Source: CAYSAQ01 sp964429235 (GTDB taxonomy: Bacteria; Margulisbacteria; Riflemargulisbacteria; GWF2-35-9; DYQY01). From it: a stretch of 64,000 nt of DNA. Shown here piece by piece: positions 34,658 through 43,200 of this stretch. The stretch lies in the NCBI GenBank assembly GCA_964429235.1, contig CAYSAQ010000009.1:1-64000 (forward strand), given 5' to 3'. Both the position numbers and the translations under genes were made by a program. How positions within the stretch are numbered: position 1 is the first letter of the stretch; every line of letters begins with the position of its first letter. The notes under the pieces were generated by a model, which was not told where the DNA came from, made no database searches, and was given only the letters and a program-made list of their open reading frames with translations.

Positions 34658-34746
34658 GCCGGGGTGGTGGAATTGGTAGACACGAGGGACTTAAAATCCC
34701 TTGGAAATTTATTTCCGTGCCGGTTCAATTCCGGCCCTCGGCACCA
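34658..34746 (+). tRNA. tRNA-Leu (anticodon TAA)
   Basis: 89 bases with a 7-bp acceptor stem (GCCGGGG / CCTCGGC), D-loop GGTGGAATTGGTAGAC, anticodon stem AGGGA/TCCCT with loop CTTAAAA (anticodon TAA), a long variable arm typical of leucine tRNAs, T-loop GGTTCAATTCC, and an encoded CCA end. An 11-bp perfect inverted repeat (34648-34658 and 34758-34768) encloses it. Confidence 0.97.
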
Positions 34747-34788
34747 AATCTTAGTATCGGACAAATCAGTTATTAGAAAGGATTCATT

Positions 34789-34944
34789 ATGAAATTATTC
34801 AAAAAAATTTATGATATTATTGATGGTTTTTTAGAAAAAGAATCTGCTAAAACAACTTGTGGTTGTTCTAGTGATAGTAAAAAAGAAGATTCTTGTTGTT
34901 CTGATGATAAAAAAGAACAAGACAACTCATGCTGCAGTCAATAA
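34789..34944 (+). CDS. 51-residue Cys-rich peptide, coupled to permease
   Basis: Starts MKLFKKIYDIIDGFLEKES and then carries TTCGCSS, DSCCSDD and NSCCSQ at the end: one CxC and two CC pairs separated by acidic and lysine-rich spacers. AAGGA lies before the ATG and the frame overlaps the permease start by 16 bases. Cys pairs of this kind suggest soft-metal or metalloid binding, perhaps delivering the ion to the ArsP-type permease. Related short CC-rich proteins next to such permeases are familiar to me, but I cannot name a family. Confidence 0.75.
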   Translation: MKLFKKIYDIIDGFLEKESAKTTCGCSSDSKKEDSCCSDDKKEQDNSCCSQ

Positions 34945-35888
34945 TTGATCTTATTTTTTTTCAATTATTAAAGCTTGATCCGGGCAGTAAAACTGTTGAT
35001 GTAATCCATTTCTTTGTATATGACACAATAAAAGTATTATTATTGCTTTTTGTAATGATTGGCATAATTGGCTATGTCCGTAGTTATATTCCATTGAGTA
35101 AGGTGAAAACATGGGTAGAGTCTAGAAATAGGTTTTTAGCACATTTAGCTGCATCAACATTTGGCGCACTTACTCCGTTTTGTTCTTGTTCTTCAATTCC
35201 CTTATTTTTATCTTTTGTAAAAATGAGGATTCCTCTTGGTGTAAGTATGTCTTTTTTGATTACTGCACCTATTTTAAATGAATATTTATTTGTATTAATG
35301 TTTGGTTATTTCGGTTGGAAGATTGCTTTTGTTTATGCATTAAGTGGAATAATGATTGGCGTGTTGGCAGGATTACTTTTAGATAAGTTGAATGTAAAAG
35401 AATATATAGTAAAGGATATGAGAGCAAATACATCTGTTGATTCAAAGGATTTTAAAGGCCAGTATCAACGTTTAGCTTTTAGTTGGGAAGAGGCAACAAG
35501 CGTATTAAAGAAGATTTGGAAATGGGTTCTTGTAGGTGTAGGTATTGGTGCATTTTTGCACGGATATGTTCCTAGTGAGACTATTAGAAGTATTGTTGGT
35601 TCTGTCGGTATATTTGCAGTCCCAATAGCCGTTATTCTTGGTGTTCCAATGTATGGCAGTTGTGCTGCTATAGTTCCTATCGCCGTGGTATTATTTGAGA
35701 AGGGCATGCCTCTTGGTACAGCATTAGCATTTATGATGGCAGTATCAGCTCTTAGCTTGCCAGAAGCAGTGATTCTTAGAAGAGCTATGAAACTAAAATT
35801 CATTGGTATGTTTTTCTTAATTGTAGCTATAGGGATTATCTTTACCGGTTATTTGTTTAACTTTTTAAGCCCTCTACTTATTCAATAA
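34929..35888 (+). CDS. ArsP/DUF318-type permease
   Basis: 319 residues, eight or more membrane segments. It has the two-fold repeat of PF03773 (ArsP_1, formerly DUF318/YraQ): GALTPFCSCSSIPLFLSFVK with LITAPILNEY in the first half, and MYGSCAAIVPIAVVLFEKGM with VSALSLPEAVILRRAMK in the second. ArsP exports trivalent organoarsenicals; other members have unknown substrates. The Cys-rich peptide just upstream overlaps it; cca follows after seven bases. The loop CSCSS could take part in metal relay. Confidence 0.88.
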   Translation: MLQSIIDLIFFQLLKLDPGSKTVDVIHFFVYDTIKVLLLLFVMIGIIGYVRSYIPLSKVKTWVESRNRFLAHLAASTFGALTPFCSCSSIPLFLSFVKMRIPLGVSMSFLITAPILNEYLFVLMFGYFGWKIAFVYALSGIMIGVLAGLLLDKLNVKEYIVKDMRANTSVDSKDFKGQYQRLAFSWEEATSVLKKIWKWVLVGVGIGAFLHGYVPSETIRSIVGSVGIFAVPIAVILGVPMYGSCAAIVPIAVVLFEKGMPLGTALAFMMAVSALSLPEAVILRRAMKLKFIGMFFLIVAIGIIFTGYLFNFLSPLLIQ

Positions 35889-35895
35889 CCTACGT

Positions 35896-37274
35896 ATGTT
35901 ACCTGAAAGTATTTTTATAAAAAAACTTAGTAGAGAGTTATCCTCAAGAGGTGGAGCTTTGTATTTTGTAGGAGGAGTAGTGAGAGACTTCTTTTTACAG
36001 AAAGAAACTAAAGATATAGATTTAGTAGTCACTGGAATAAATAAAGATGCTTTTGAAAAAATACTTTCTAAACACTGTAAAATCAATCATGTAGGTAAAA
36101 GTTTCGGAGTGTATAAATGCATAAAAGATAATCTGGATATAGATATCGCATTTCCTAGAAAAGAGATGTCAACGGGAGATAACCATAGAGACTTTGAGGT
36201 TGAGTCTGGGCCTCAAATAACATTAGAAGAAGATTTGTTTCGTAGAGATTTCACTCTAAATTCTATGGCAATGGATGTAAAGACAGGTAACTTGATAGAT
36301 CCATATGGAGGACTTAATGATTTACGAAAAGGGCTTTTAAAACAGCTTTCTGAAAAGAGCATGCAAGAAGATTATTTGAGAGCGCTTAGAGCTATTCAGT
36401 TTGTTGCAAGGTTTGGATTTGATATTGAAGATGAAACATTGCTTAGCATGAATGAACATAAGGGATTACTTGATACTATTTCTAGTGAGAGAGTATCTAT
36501 AGAGTTAAAGAAATTCTTTCAGGGTGTGAATTTTCATAAAGCGATAGGTTATGCTGAATCTTGTGGGTTATTAAAAGAGATAAATGCAGGGCTTAGTGCC
36601 AGTCAGTGGTCAAAGATAGCATGGCTTAACAGAACAGAGGTTTTTGATCCAATAATAGTATTTTCAATGTATTTTAGTATGCAAAACAATCAGGATTTAA
36701 AAGATTTATTGCTTAGCAGAAAGAAGAACCTTCATGTAACTTCAGTGGTTGCTAATATTGAGGGAAATCAGTCTTCTGAAACTGATGTGAAGCTGATGAT
36801 GTCCAGTTTAGAAGTAGATTATGAGATATATTTGAGAGTTAAAAAATATTTAGATATTATCCCTGATGATAAATATCAAGAATTACATAATATGTGTCAA
36901 AGCATTATAGAGACAAATCAACCATATAAATTAAAACAGTTAGCGGTTGATGGAACCGACTTAAAAGAAATTGGATTTTCAGGTATAGAAATTGGGGTTT
37001 GCTTAGACAAGATGCTTCAAGATGTCATCCGAAATCCACAGAACAACACAAAAGATTTTTTGCTGACCCCCTATCTGCCTTTCCCCCAAGGGANNNNNNN
37101 NNNNNNNNNNNNNNNNNNNNNNNNNNNNNNNNNNNNNNNNNNNNNNNNNNNNNNNNNNNNNNNNNNNNNNNNNNNNNNNNNNNNNNNNNNNNNCAGAACA
37201 ACACAAAAGATTTTTTGCTGACCCCCTATCTGCCTTTCCCCCAAGGGAGAGGGTTTAAACAAACCAGTAAATAA
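35896..37274 (+). CDS. cca: CCA-adding tRNA nucleotidyltransferase, interrupted by an assembly gap
   Basis: Class II nucleotidyltransferase: GGVVRDFFLQKETKDIDLVV (GG and DxD catalytic motifs), EEDLFRRDFTLNSMAMDV, DYLRALRAIQFVARFGF and SSERVSIELKKFF. It adds or repairs the CCA end of tRNAs. The frame runs into 100 N at 37094-37193. The 55 bases on each side of the gap are identical, so the two contigs probably overlap. Merging them gives an open frame that ends in PFPQGRGFKQTSK at 37274, part of it encoded by a type-A repeat. True length would be about 408 residues, normal for the family. Confidence 0.9.
37039..37248. other. Assembly gap flanked by identical 55-bp ends
   Basis: 37039-37093 and 37194-37248 are identical; between them are exactly 100 N (37094-37193). 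This pattern arises when contigs that share one assembly k-mer (here 55) are scaffolded with a default gap. The true sequence probably contains the 55 bp once. Confidence 0.9.
37067..37093. repeat. Palindromic repeat type A, copy left of the gap
   Basis: CCCCCTATCTGCC and the CTTTCCCCCAAGGGA hairpin, the same core as 14654-14683. Its multiple genomic copies probably caused the contig break. Confidence 0.8.
37222..37253. repeat. Palindromic repeat type A, copy right of the gap
   Basis: Same element as at 37067, continuing into GAGAGGG. It is translated as the C-terminus of the CCA-adding enzyme and probably represents the same single genomic copy. Confidence 0.8.
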
Positions 37275-37284
37275 GCAACTAATG

Positions 37285-37319
37285 AACGATTGAACTACTA
37301 ATCGTTTGGAAGGTATAAT
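37285..37319 (+). promoter_or_regulatory. Leaderless promoter with overlapping inverted repeat, GH13 gene
   Basis: TTGAAC (37290-37295), 18 bp, TATAAT (37314-37319), five bases, ATG. A perfect 7-bp inverted repeat (AACGATT at 37285-37291, AATCGTT at 37300-37306) covers the -35 box and spacer, as an operator would. Confidence 0.7.
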
Positions 37320-37324
37320 ACCTT

Positions 37325-38611
37325 ATGGCAAAAAAGGGCAGTGTTTTAATATACAATTTATTTCCAAGGTTAGTCGGTCCAATGGCTGACTGGCAAGATC
37401 ACTTTAAAAGAGCTAAAAAGATGGGGTTTAATTGGGTTTACATTAATCCATTACAGTATTCAGGATTCTCTGGGAGCCTTTATTCAATTAAAGATTATTA
37501 CAAAATAAATCCTATATTTCTTAAAGGCAGAATGTCTGAAGAGAACCAAGTGCATAATATGATTCATCGAGCGCATCTAGCAGGGATGAAAGTTATGTTT
37601 GATTTAGTAATAAACCACACAGCTATAGATTCAGTTTTAGTAGAGCAACATCCAGATTGGTATCAAAGAGGCCCAAGAGGTGGAATAAAAAATCCACAAG
37701 TATGGGAAGGTGATAAACTAGTTTGCACATGGGGCGATTTAGCTGAGATAGACAATGCAAATTCTTCAGATAAAGAAAAATTATGGAAATATTGGTTAGA
37801 TCTTATAAGATATTTTATTAAGTTAGGTGTAGATGGCTTCCGATGCGATGCCGCATATCAAGTTCCAACAGAGTTGTGGGAATACTTGATTGGAACTATT
37901 AGAGAAGAGAATAAAAAAATTCAATTTTTTGCTGAAACACTTGGTTGTGAAATCCATGAAGTTGTCGCATTAGGTAGTGCGGGATTTGACTATACTTTTA
38001 ATAGTTCTAAATGGTGGGATTTTAAAGAAGACTGGTGTTTGAAACAATATAAAGAGAACGCTGAGGTAGCTCCATCAATTGCTTTTGCAGAGTCACATGA
38101 CACTCCAAGATTAGCAAAAGAGCTTGGTGGTAACGAAGCTGCTATTAAGATGCATTATTTATTTTCTGCGATATACTCTACTGGAGTAATGATGCCAGTA
38201 GGTTTTGAATATGGGTTCAAGAAAAAGGTTAATGTTGTAAGGACCACTCCTGCTCATTGGGAAGAACCAAAACTAGATTTAGTAGATTTCATAGCAAAGA
38301 CTAATGCTTTAAAGAAACAATATAAAGTATTAAGGGAAGATAACCCTATTGAAAGAATAGATGTTGGGAATAGGATGATTTTCGCTATGCTTAAAACATC
38401 TAATGATGGTAAAGAAAAAATGCTTATGCTACTAAATAGGGATATTAAGTCTCATCGTCATGTTAAGGTTAACGTTTCGGAGATATTTGGTGGTGTTAAG
38501 TTAAAAGATATTTATGATATTTCAGTTGAGCATGCATTACCAAAAGTACCACGTGTGTTAGATTATAATCTTAGACCGGCACAGGTTATGTTGTTTTTTG
38601 TTCAGAGCTAG
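37325..38611 (+). CDS. Glycoside hydrolase family 13 (alpha-amylase-like) protein
   Basis: 428 residues without signal peptide, so cytoplasmic. (beta/alpha)8 barrel motifs: MFDLVINHTA (region I), VDGFRCDAAYQ with nucleophile Asp175 (II), FFAETLG with acid/base Glu204 (III) and AESHDTPR with Asp259 (IV). The N-terminal IYNLFPRLVGPMADWQDHF and the ELWEYLI segment remind me of GlgE-type maltosyltransferases, but a simple amylase is equally possible. It probably acts on glycogen or maltodextrins. Its 3' end overlaps the convergent ycaO-like gene by 26 bases. Confidence 0.85.
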   Translation: MAKKGSVLIYNLFPRLVGPMADWQDHFKRAKKMGFNWVYINPLQYSGFSGSLYSIKDYYKINPIFLKGRMSEENQVHNMIHRAHLAGMKVMFDLVINHTAIDSVLVEQHPDWYQRGPRGGIKNPQVWEGDKLVCTWGDLAEIDNANSSDKEKLWKYWLDLIRYFIKLGVDGFRCDAAYQVPTELWEYLIGTIREENKKIQFFAETLGCEIHEVVALGSAGFDYTFNSSKWWDFKEDWCLKQYKENAEVAPSIAFAESHDTPRLAKELGGNEAAIKMHYLFSAIYSTGVMMPVGFEYGFKKKVNVVRTTPAHWEEPKLDLVDFIAKTNALKKQYKVLREDNPIERIDVGNRMIFAMLKTSNDGKEKMLMLLNRDIKSHRHVKVNVSEIFGGVKLKDIYDISVEHALPKVPRVLDYNLRPAQVMLFFVQS

Positions 38612-40100
38612 TTTCATCGACATTAACTACTCCCAAACAATTTAACGCTGCAATCATGTCATTTTTTGCATAGTTAGCGAATCTAAGGCTGTTCATATGA
38701 TCCCTTGGAATCATTAATTTATAAATTAGATCATCAGCAACGAAGTCATTAAAATTATTTTGAATCTCATCAAAATCGATATCTTTAATAACTCTTGATA
38801 ATTCTGAAATAAGACAATCTTCTTCTTTAGATAATTTAGATAGTTCATCTTTATGTGCAGAATAATATTCTTTTGCTTTTTTATCTAAGCCTGCATTTTT
38901 AAATAGTGATGTAATAATAAAGTGTTGGTTTCTAGCAAATGCAGAAAATTCATCTCCAGGCTTGAATGTTGGGATTAGTAATCTATATACAGGAATTTTC
39001 AAGTCAGGATGCGTTATATTAAGAGCAATAACTTCGTGGCCTTTCTTTTTTAGAATAGAAATAATTTTTTCTGCTTCTTTTTTGAAATCACTATTAGCGA
39101 TATTATAGCAATCTTTTACAGGCACAAGCTCAGCATTATTCATTACTCTGTTAAAATCAATGCTTAGTCTTGTTTGCCAGTGACCGACGGCTAAATCAAA
39201 ATCCTTAGGAGCTATTTTTATATATCCTTCCCTGGCTTGAAGGGATTCGGTTATAGCTCTAATCATAGCTTTTTCTGGGTCTGTATGAGCACCATACCCC
39301 TGAATCTTTCTAGTAAAAGAAATTGGCGGATTGTCGTCTATACAATTAGCTACTATAGTACATAAAGGAATACTATTGGAAATATCAAGAAGAGATATTT
39401 TTATATTATTGATTTTCCCCCATTCTAATAGTTTTAGTAGGTATGGATTTTTAATAGTGGAGTTGTCTATTAATTTTGTTTTCATAGTATATGGCGCAAG
39501 CAAGAAGTTATCAATATGTTCTCTTTCTATTAGCTCGCAAAGACCTTGAGTAATTGCTTCTTCCTTAGTATTACCAGTGGCTAGTCCATTGGATGTATGA
39601 AGGAAATCTATGAAATTAACGGGATAGAGTGTTTCTGTTTTTTTAGTTAGATTATATGCTTCTGTCCAGAATAATGGGATATCTTTTATCAATTCAGCGG
39701 TTTCTTCTTTATTATCAAAATAGTGAACATTAAAAATATTTTTGTATTCTGGGATTTGGACTATATTAGATAGTTTGTTGTAACTTGCCTTAATAAATCC
39801 TTTGGTTTTTGAAATATTGAAATCTAACCAGCTTTTTCTTTCAAGATATTCCATAATAGCACTTGTCATAGCTTGATATTTTGCTGCTCCCTTGCCATGA
39901 GAACTTAATTTTCCATCACTAAAGTCATATACAGAGTAATAATCATTTGATTCTAGTTCTGTTAAGTTGAAGGTTGTATCTGGGAAAACTTTATGTAATA
40001 TTCCCCATATTTTTTTATATGTTTCTTCAGGAGACATGCACTTATCTTGATCTTCTTGGTAAGTTTTTGGGCTTGAGTTAAATATATAAGGATTTTCCAT
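38586..40100 (-). CDS. Stand-alone YcaO-family protein
   Basis: About 504 residues from the ATG at 40100 (MENPYIFNSS); a longer frame to 40184 begins with a low-complexity Phe-rich stretch and has no support. YcaO enzymes use ATP to activate backbone amides (azoline, thioamide or amidine formation). Motifs: SSHGKGAAKYQAMTSAIMEY with LER, NGLATGNTKEEAITQGLCEL with IEREH, carrying the Glu residues that bind Mg-ATP. No TfuA, E1-like or precursor peptide gene is nearby. Escherichia coli ycaO is likewise stand-alone and linked to ribosomal protein S12 modification. Leaderless promoter. Confidence 0.85.
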   Translation of the reverse strand: MENPYIFNSSPKTYQEDQDKCMSPEETYKKIWGILHKVFPDTTFNLTELESNDYYSVYDFSDGKLSSHGKGAAKYQAMTSAIMEYLERKSWLDFNISKTKGFIKASYNKLSNIVQIPEYKNIFNVHYFDNKEETAELIKDIPLFWTEAYNLTKKTETLYPVNFIDFLHTSNGLATGNTKEEAITQGLCELIEREHIDNFLLAPYTMKTKLIDNSTIKNPYLLKLLEWGKINNIKISLLDISNSIPLCTIVANCIDDNPPISFTRKIQGYGAHTDPEKAMIRAITESLQAREGYIKIAPKDFDLAVGHWQTRLSIDFNRVMNNAELVPVKDCYNIANSDFKKEAEKIISILKKKGHEVIALNITHPDLKIPVYRLLIPTFKPGDEFSAFARNQHFIITSLFKNAGLDKKAKEYYSAHKDELSKLSKEEDCLISELSRVIKDIDFDEIQNNFNDFVADDLIYKLMIPRDHMNSLRFANYAKNDMIAALNCLGVVNVDETSSEQKTT

Positions 40101-40109
40101 GATAATTTC

Positions 40110-40139
40110 ATTATAAGCTTGATAAATATCACTTCGCAA
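40110..40139 (-). promoter_or_regulatory. Promoter of the ycaO-like gene
   Basis: Minus strand TTGCGA (40134-40139), 18 bp, TATAAT (40110-40115), nine bases, ATG. An 11-base A-run (T on the reading strand) at 40144-40154 lies just upstream, as an UP element would. Confidence 0.65.
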
Positions 40140-40245
40140 TAAGAAAAAAAAAAATCTAAAATATATTAAAAAGAGGACATGCAAGATAAAGTAATAAATA
40201 TACGTTTTATTATAAGGATTAATAGAATAAAAGTTTAATCATCGG

Positions 40246-40251
40246 TATAAT
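40246..40251 (+). promoter_or_regulatory. TATAAT box upstream of the giant gene
   Basis: TATAAT about 30 bases before the ATG, with a GAGGGG Shine-Dalgarno in between. No good -35 is visible at 17 bp, so an activator or another sigma factor may be needed. Confidence 0.45.
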
Positions 40252-40281
40252 AAATATAAGAGTTTTATCTACGAGGGGTTT

Positions 40282-43200
40282 ATGGAAATACAGCAAAATT
40301 TTGAGGTAAATAATGAACAAGGCATCGGCATTGATGGGCTGGCTGGTGCTGGAGTTGTTGAGCAAAATTATATTAGTGATGATGATATTGAGATTGTAAG
40401 TTCTCTCAAAGATGATCAATTATCAATATCAAGTGCATCATCAGATAATTCATCAGTAAGAGCAGATATTAAATCTGTTAAGAAAATTCTTTTATCTCAG
40501 ATTGAGCAAGAAGAGGGAAACTCCTATATATTAAATGATGATATTATGGCGCTTTTAGAAGCTGGTGCTATAGAAATAGATCAAGCAATTAATGAGTTTT
40601 TGCAAGCACAGGTGGGGCTTGGGCAAGAAGTTAATACATTAATTGATGAATTCAATAATGCTTTAGAGGATTTGATTAAAGATCATGTTTCGCAAATGCA
40701 GCAAGAAGAAGATGTTGTAAGTGTTTTGGCTAAGATAGTTGACGCTATTGCGGAATTTGGGGTAGTGGATGATTCATTATCTGAAGAAGTTGCTAAGATA
40801 GAGGATCAAATTTTATTTAGTATTGAAAGCTCTAATCCTGTTGTTGAAGAAGAAGTTGATCTTTCAGATGTTTTTACTGCTGAAGTTCCTTTGTTTGAAG
40901 ATTTTGATGAAGTTGCTTTTGAAGAAATTATTTCTTCGGTTGAATTAGAAGTTTTAGAAGTTGAAGAAAATATTAATGAGGAAGACGTTGATTCTTATAT
41001 TTCGCAGAGAGCTTCTGTAATAGAAAATGCAGAGCAATATGTTGCGGAAAATACTAATGCGGAAATTATAGATGCAATAGAACCAGAAACAGATCAGCCT
41101 GACATTCCAGAAGAACCAAAAGGAGTTGGCAGTCAAGTAATAGAGGCTGCTGTTAGCTTTATAGTAGATCAGATGCAAGAACAAGAAGTTCTCAAAGCGG
41201 ACTCAACAGAAGAGGAAGTTGCCCAGGCTATTTACGATTATATTATAGATAACAAATTAGTTTCTTTAGTTGAAGATAATGATGGCTTAGCTAGTTCATT
41301 AAAAGAACAAGGGATTTCAATAGCAGATATGGAAGAAGCAGACATAGTTGCTGTTTTATATAACGCTATTGTTCCTGAATATATTAGCAGAAGAGATGAT
41401 TTTGCTGTAGACGCAAGTCAGTTTGTTATTAAAGACGGTGTTCCTGTTGTTAATGAATCTTTAGAGAGTGCTTCAGATGTTAATGCTTTTGAACAGTTAG
41501 TTGCTGTCGCTTTTGACGGTTCTGAAAATGTTGATATTAGTTCTTTTATCGACAGTACAAATCCTGCTGTTTTAAAGTTGGCTAATCAGCTTAAGAGTCA
41601 GAATGTTATTACTGATGATATGACAGAAGATGAGATTGCTGTAGCAATATACAATTATGTTTTAGATAACTATGAATATATAAGTGATGATGAATCAGGT
41701 CTAGCTTGGCAGACTGCTAATAGCACTATTGATAATGGTTACGGTGATTGCGAAGATTTGACTATTTTATATGTAAATCTTTGTTTGGCTGCTGGTATCA
41801 GTGAAGAGAAGATGCTTATTTATGTTGAAGCAGGGACAGAAGACTCTTCTGGTCACGTAGTTGTCGGGTATACTTCTTCTTCTGGCCAACAATTAGAATT
41901 AGATTTAACAAAAGATATTAGTTTGCAGAGTACGCAAGATTTGAATGTAATTAATCCTAACAAATACATGATGTCATTTTCACAGAATGTTGTGCAATCA
42001 TATTCTTTCTCTGGTGAAACAATAATATTTGAAGACCCTGGTTATGTGGACAGTATGTATACTGCTGCAGATAGTTCTGCTGTTCCTGGTTTTAATGATG
42101 CAGCAACTACTATTTCAGCTGTATTTAATAATTCATATGCTACATATATGGGCCATGTGCAGAACTTAATTAATTATCAAGAAAATTATATATACGATAT
42201 CCCTCTTGATATGTCTGGTGTTGCAGAGGCTCCAGCTGCGTTTATGGCTGGTAATTATATGGATTTTCAGGGTGTCAATTTTGATGCAATGGTTGAGCAG
42301 TTCCTTGCAATTAAGATTCAGATATATATTATGATGGCCTGCATAATCTTATTTAATGAGATTATGTCAGTTAAGACAATGTTAATTAATTTTTTGTTTG
42401 ATTATCAGTACGAAGTAGAAAATGTTCTTTCATCTCAAAGAGTCTCAAATAGTTTGTCTAGTGCTGTTGGCCAATTAGATCAGTTAATATCAAATGCATT
42501 AGCTGATGTTCAGGCACATAATCAAGACGCATATGAATATAATCAAGCAGAAATAGCAAGAATAGCAAAAGAAGAGGCTAGTAAAGTAGATTCTAAGAAG
42601 GCAGATGCTTATGAAAATATGTTAGTTTCTGCTGGAAATTTAGAGCTGACAATACAATATAATGGCGTGAATGACTCGATGTTAACTGCTTGTGAGGTAG
42701 CTATTAAGAGGCTATCAGAAGTTACTAATGATTGGGAGAATGACCATATTTGGCAAAAGGTTTTAGATGGACGGAGTGTTGATAGTAATCTTCAGATTTC
42801 GGCTGAATTTGACACAATGGTTATGAGTGAACAGTCAAAATATGCTCTAGACACTGCAACAATGGATGTTTCTAGTTTAGTATTGAAAGTTTTATTTGGG
42901 ATAGACTCCAGAGATGGTGATCGCGCTAATATTGCTAGTATTTCTGCAGCATTTCGTTCTGCTGAAAAAGCGTGGATTACACGATATTCTAATTTTTTAA
43001 AAGTTGAAAAACAGCTGGGCGAACAGATAAAACTGGCACAAAAACAATATGAAGATGCTAAGAGAGTATGGGATTCTGTTAAAGATGGGCCAGGTTTTTT
43101 TGGGTCAATTTTAGGGATTATTGTTATGGTTATTGTTGTTGTTGTTGCAGTTGTTATTACAGCAGCTACAACTGGTGCAGGAGCAGCTCTTGCGGTTGGA

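Noticed and set aside
37194..37274. Separate small gene to the right of the assembly gap
   Set aside because: It is the true 3' end of cca once the duplicated 55 bp are merged.
40101..40184. Longer N-terminus for the YcaO protein
   Set aside because: It adds a Phe-rich low-complexity stretch translated from the A-tract and promoter region.
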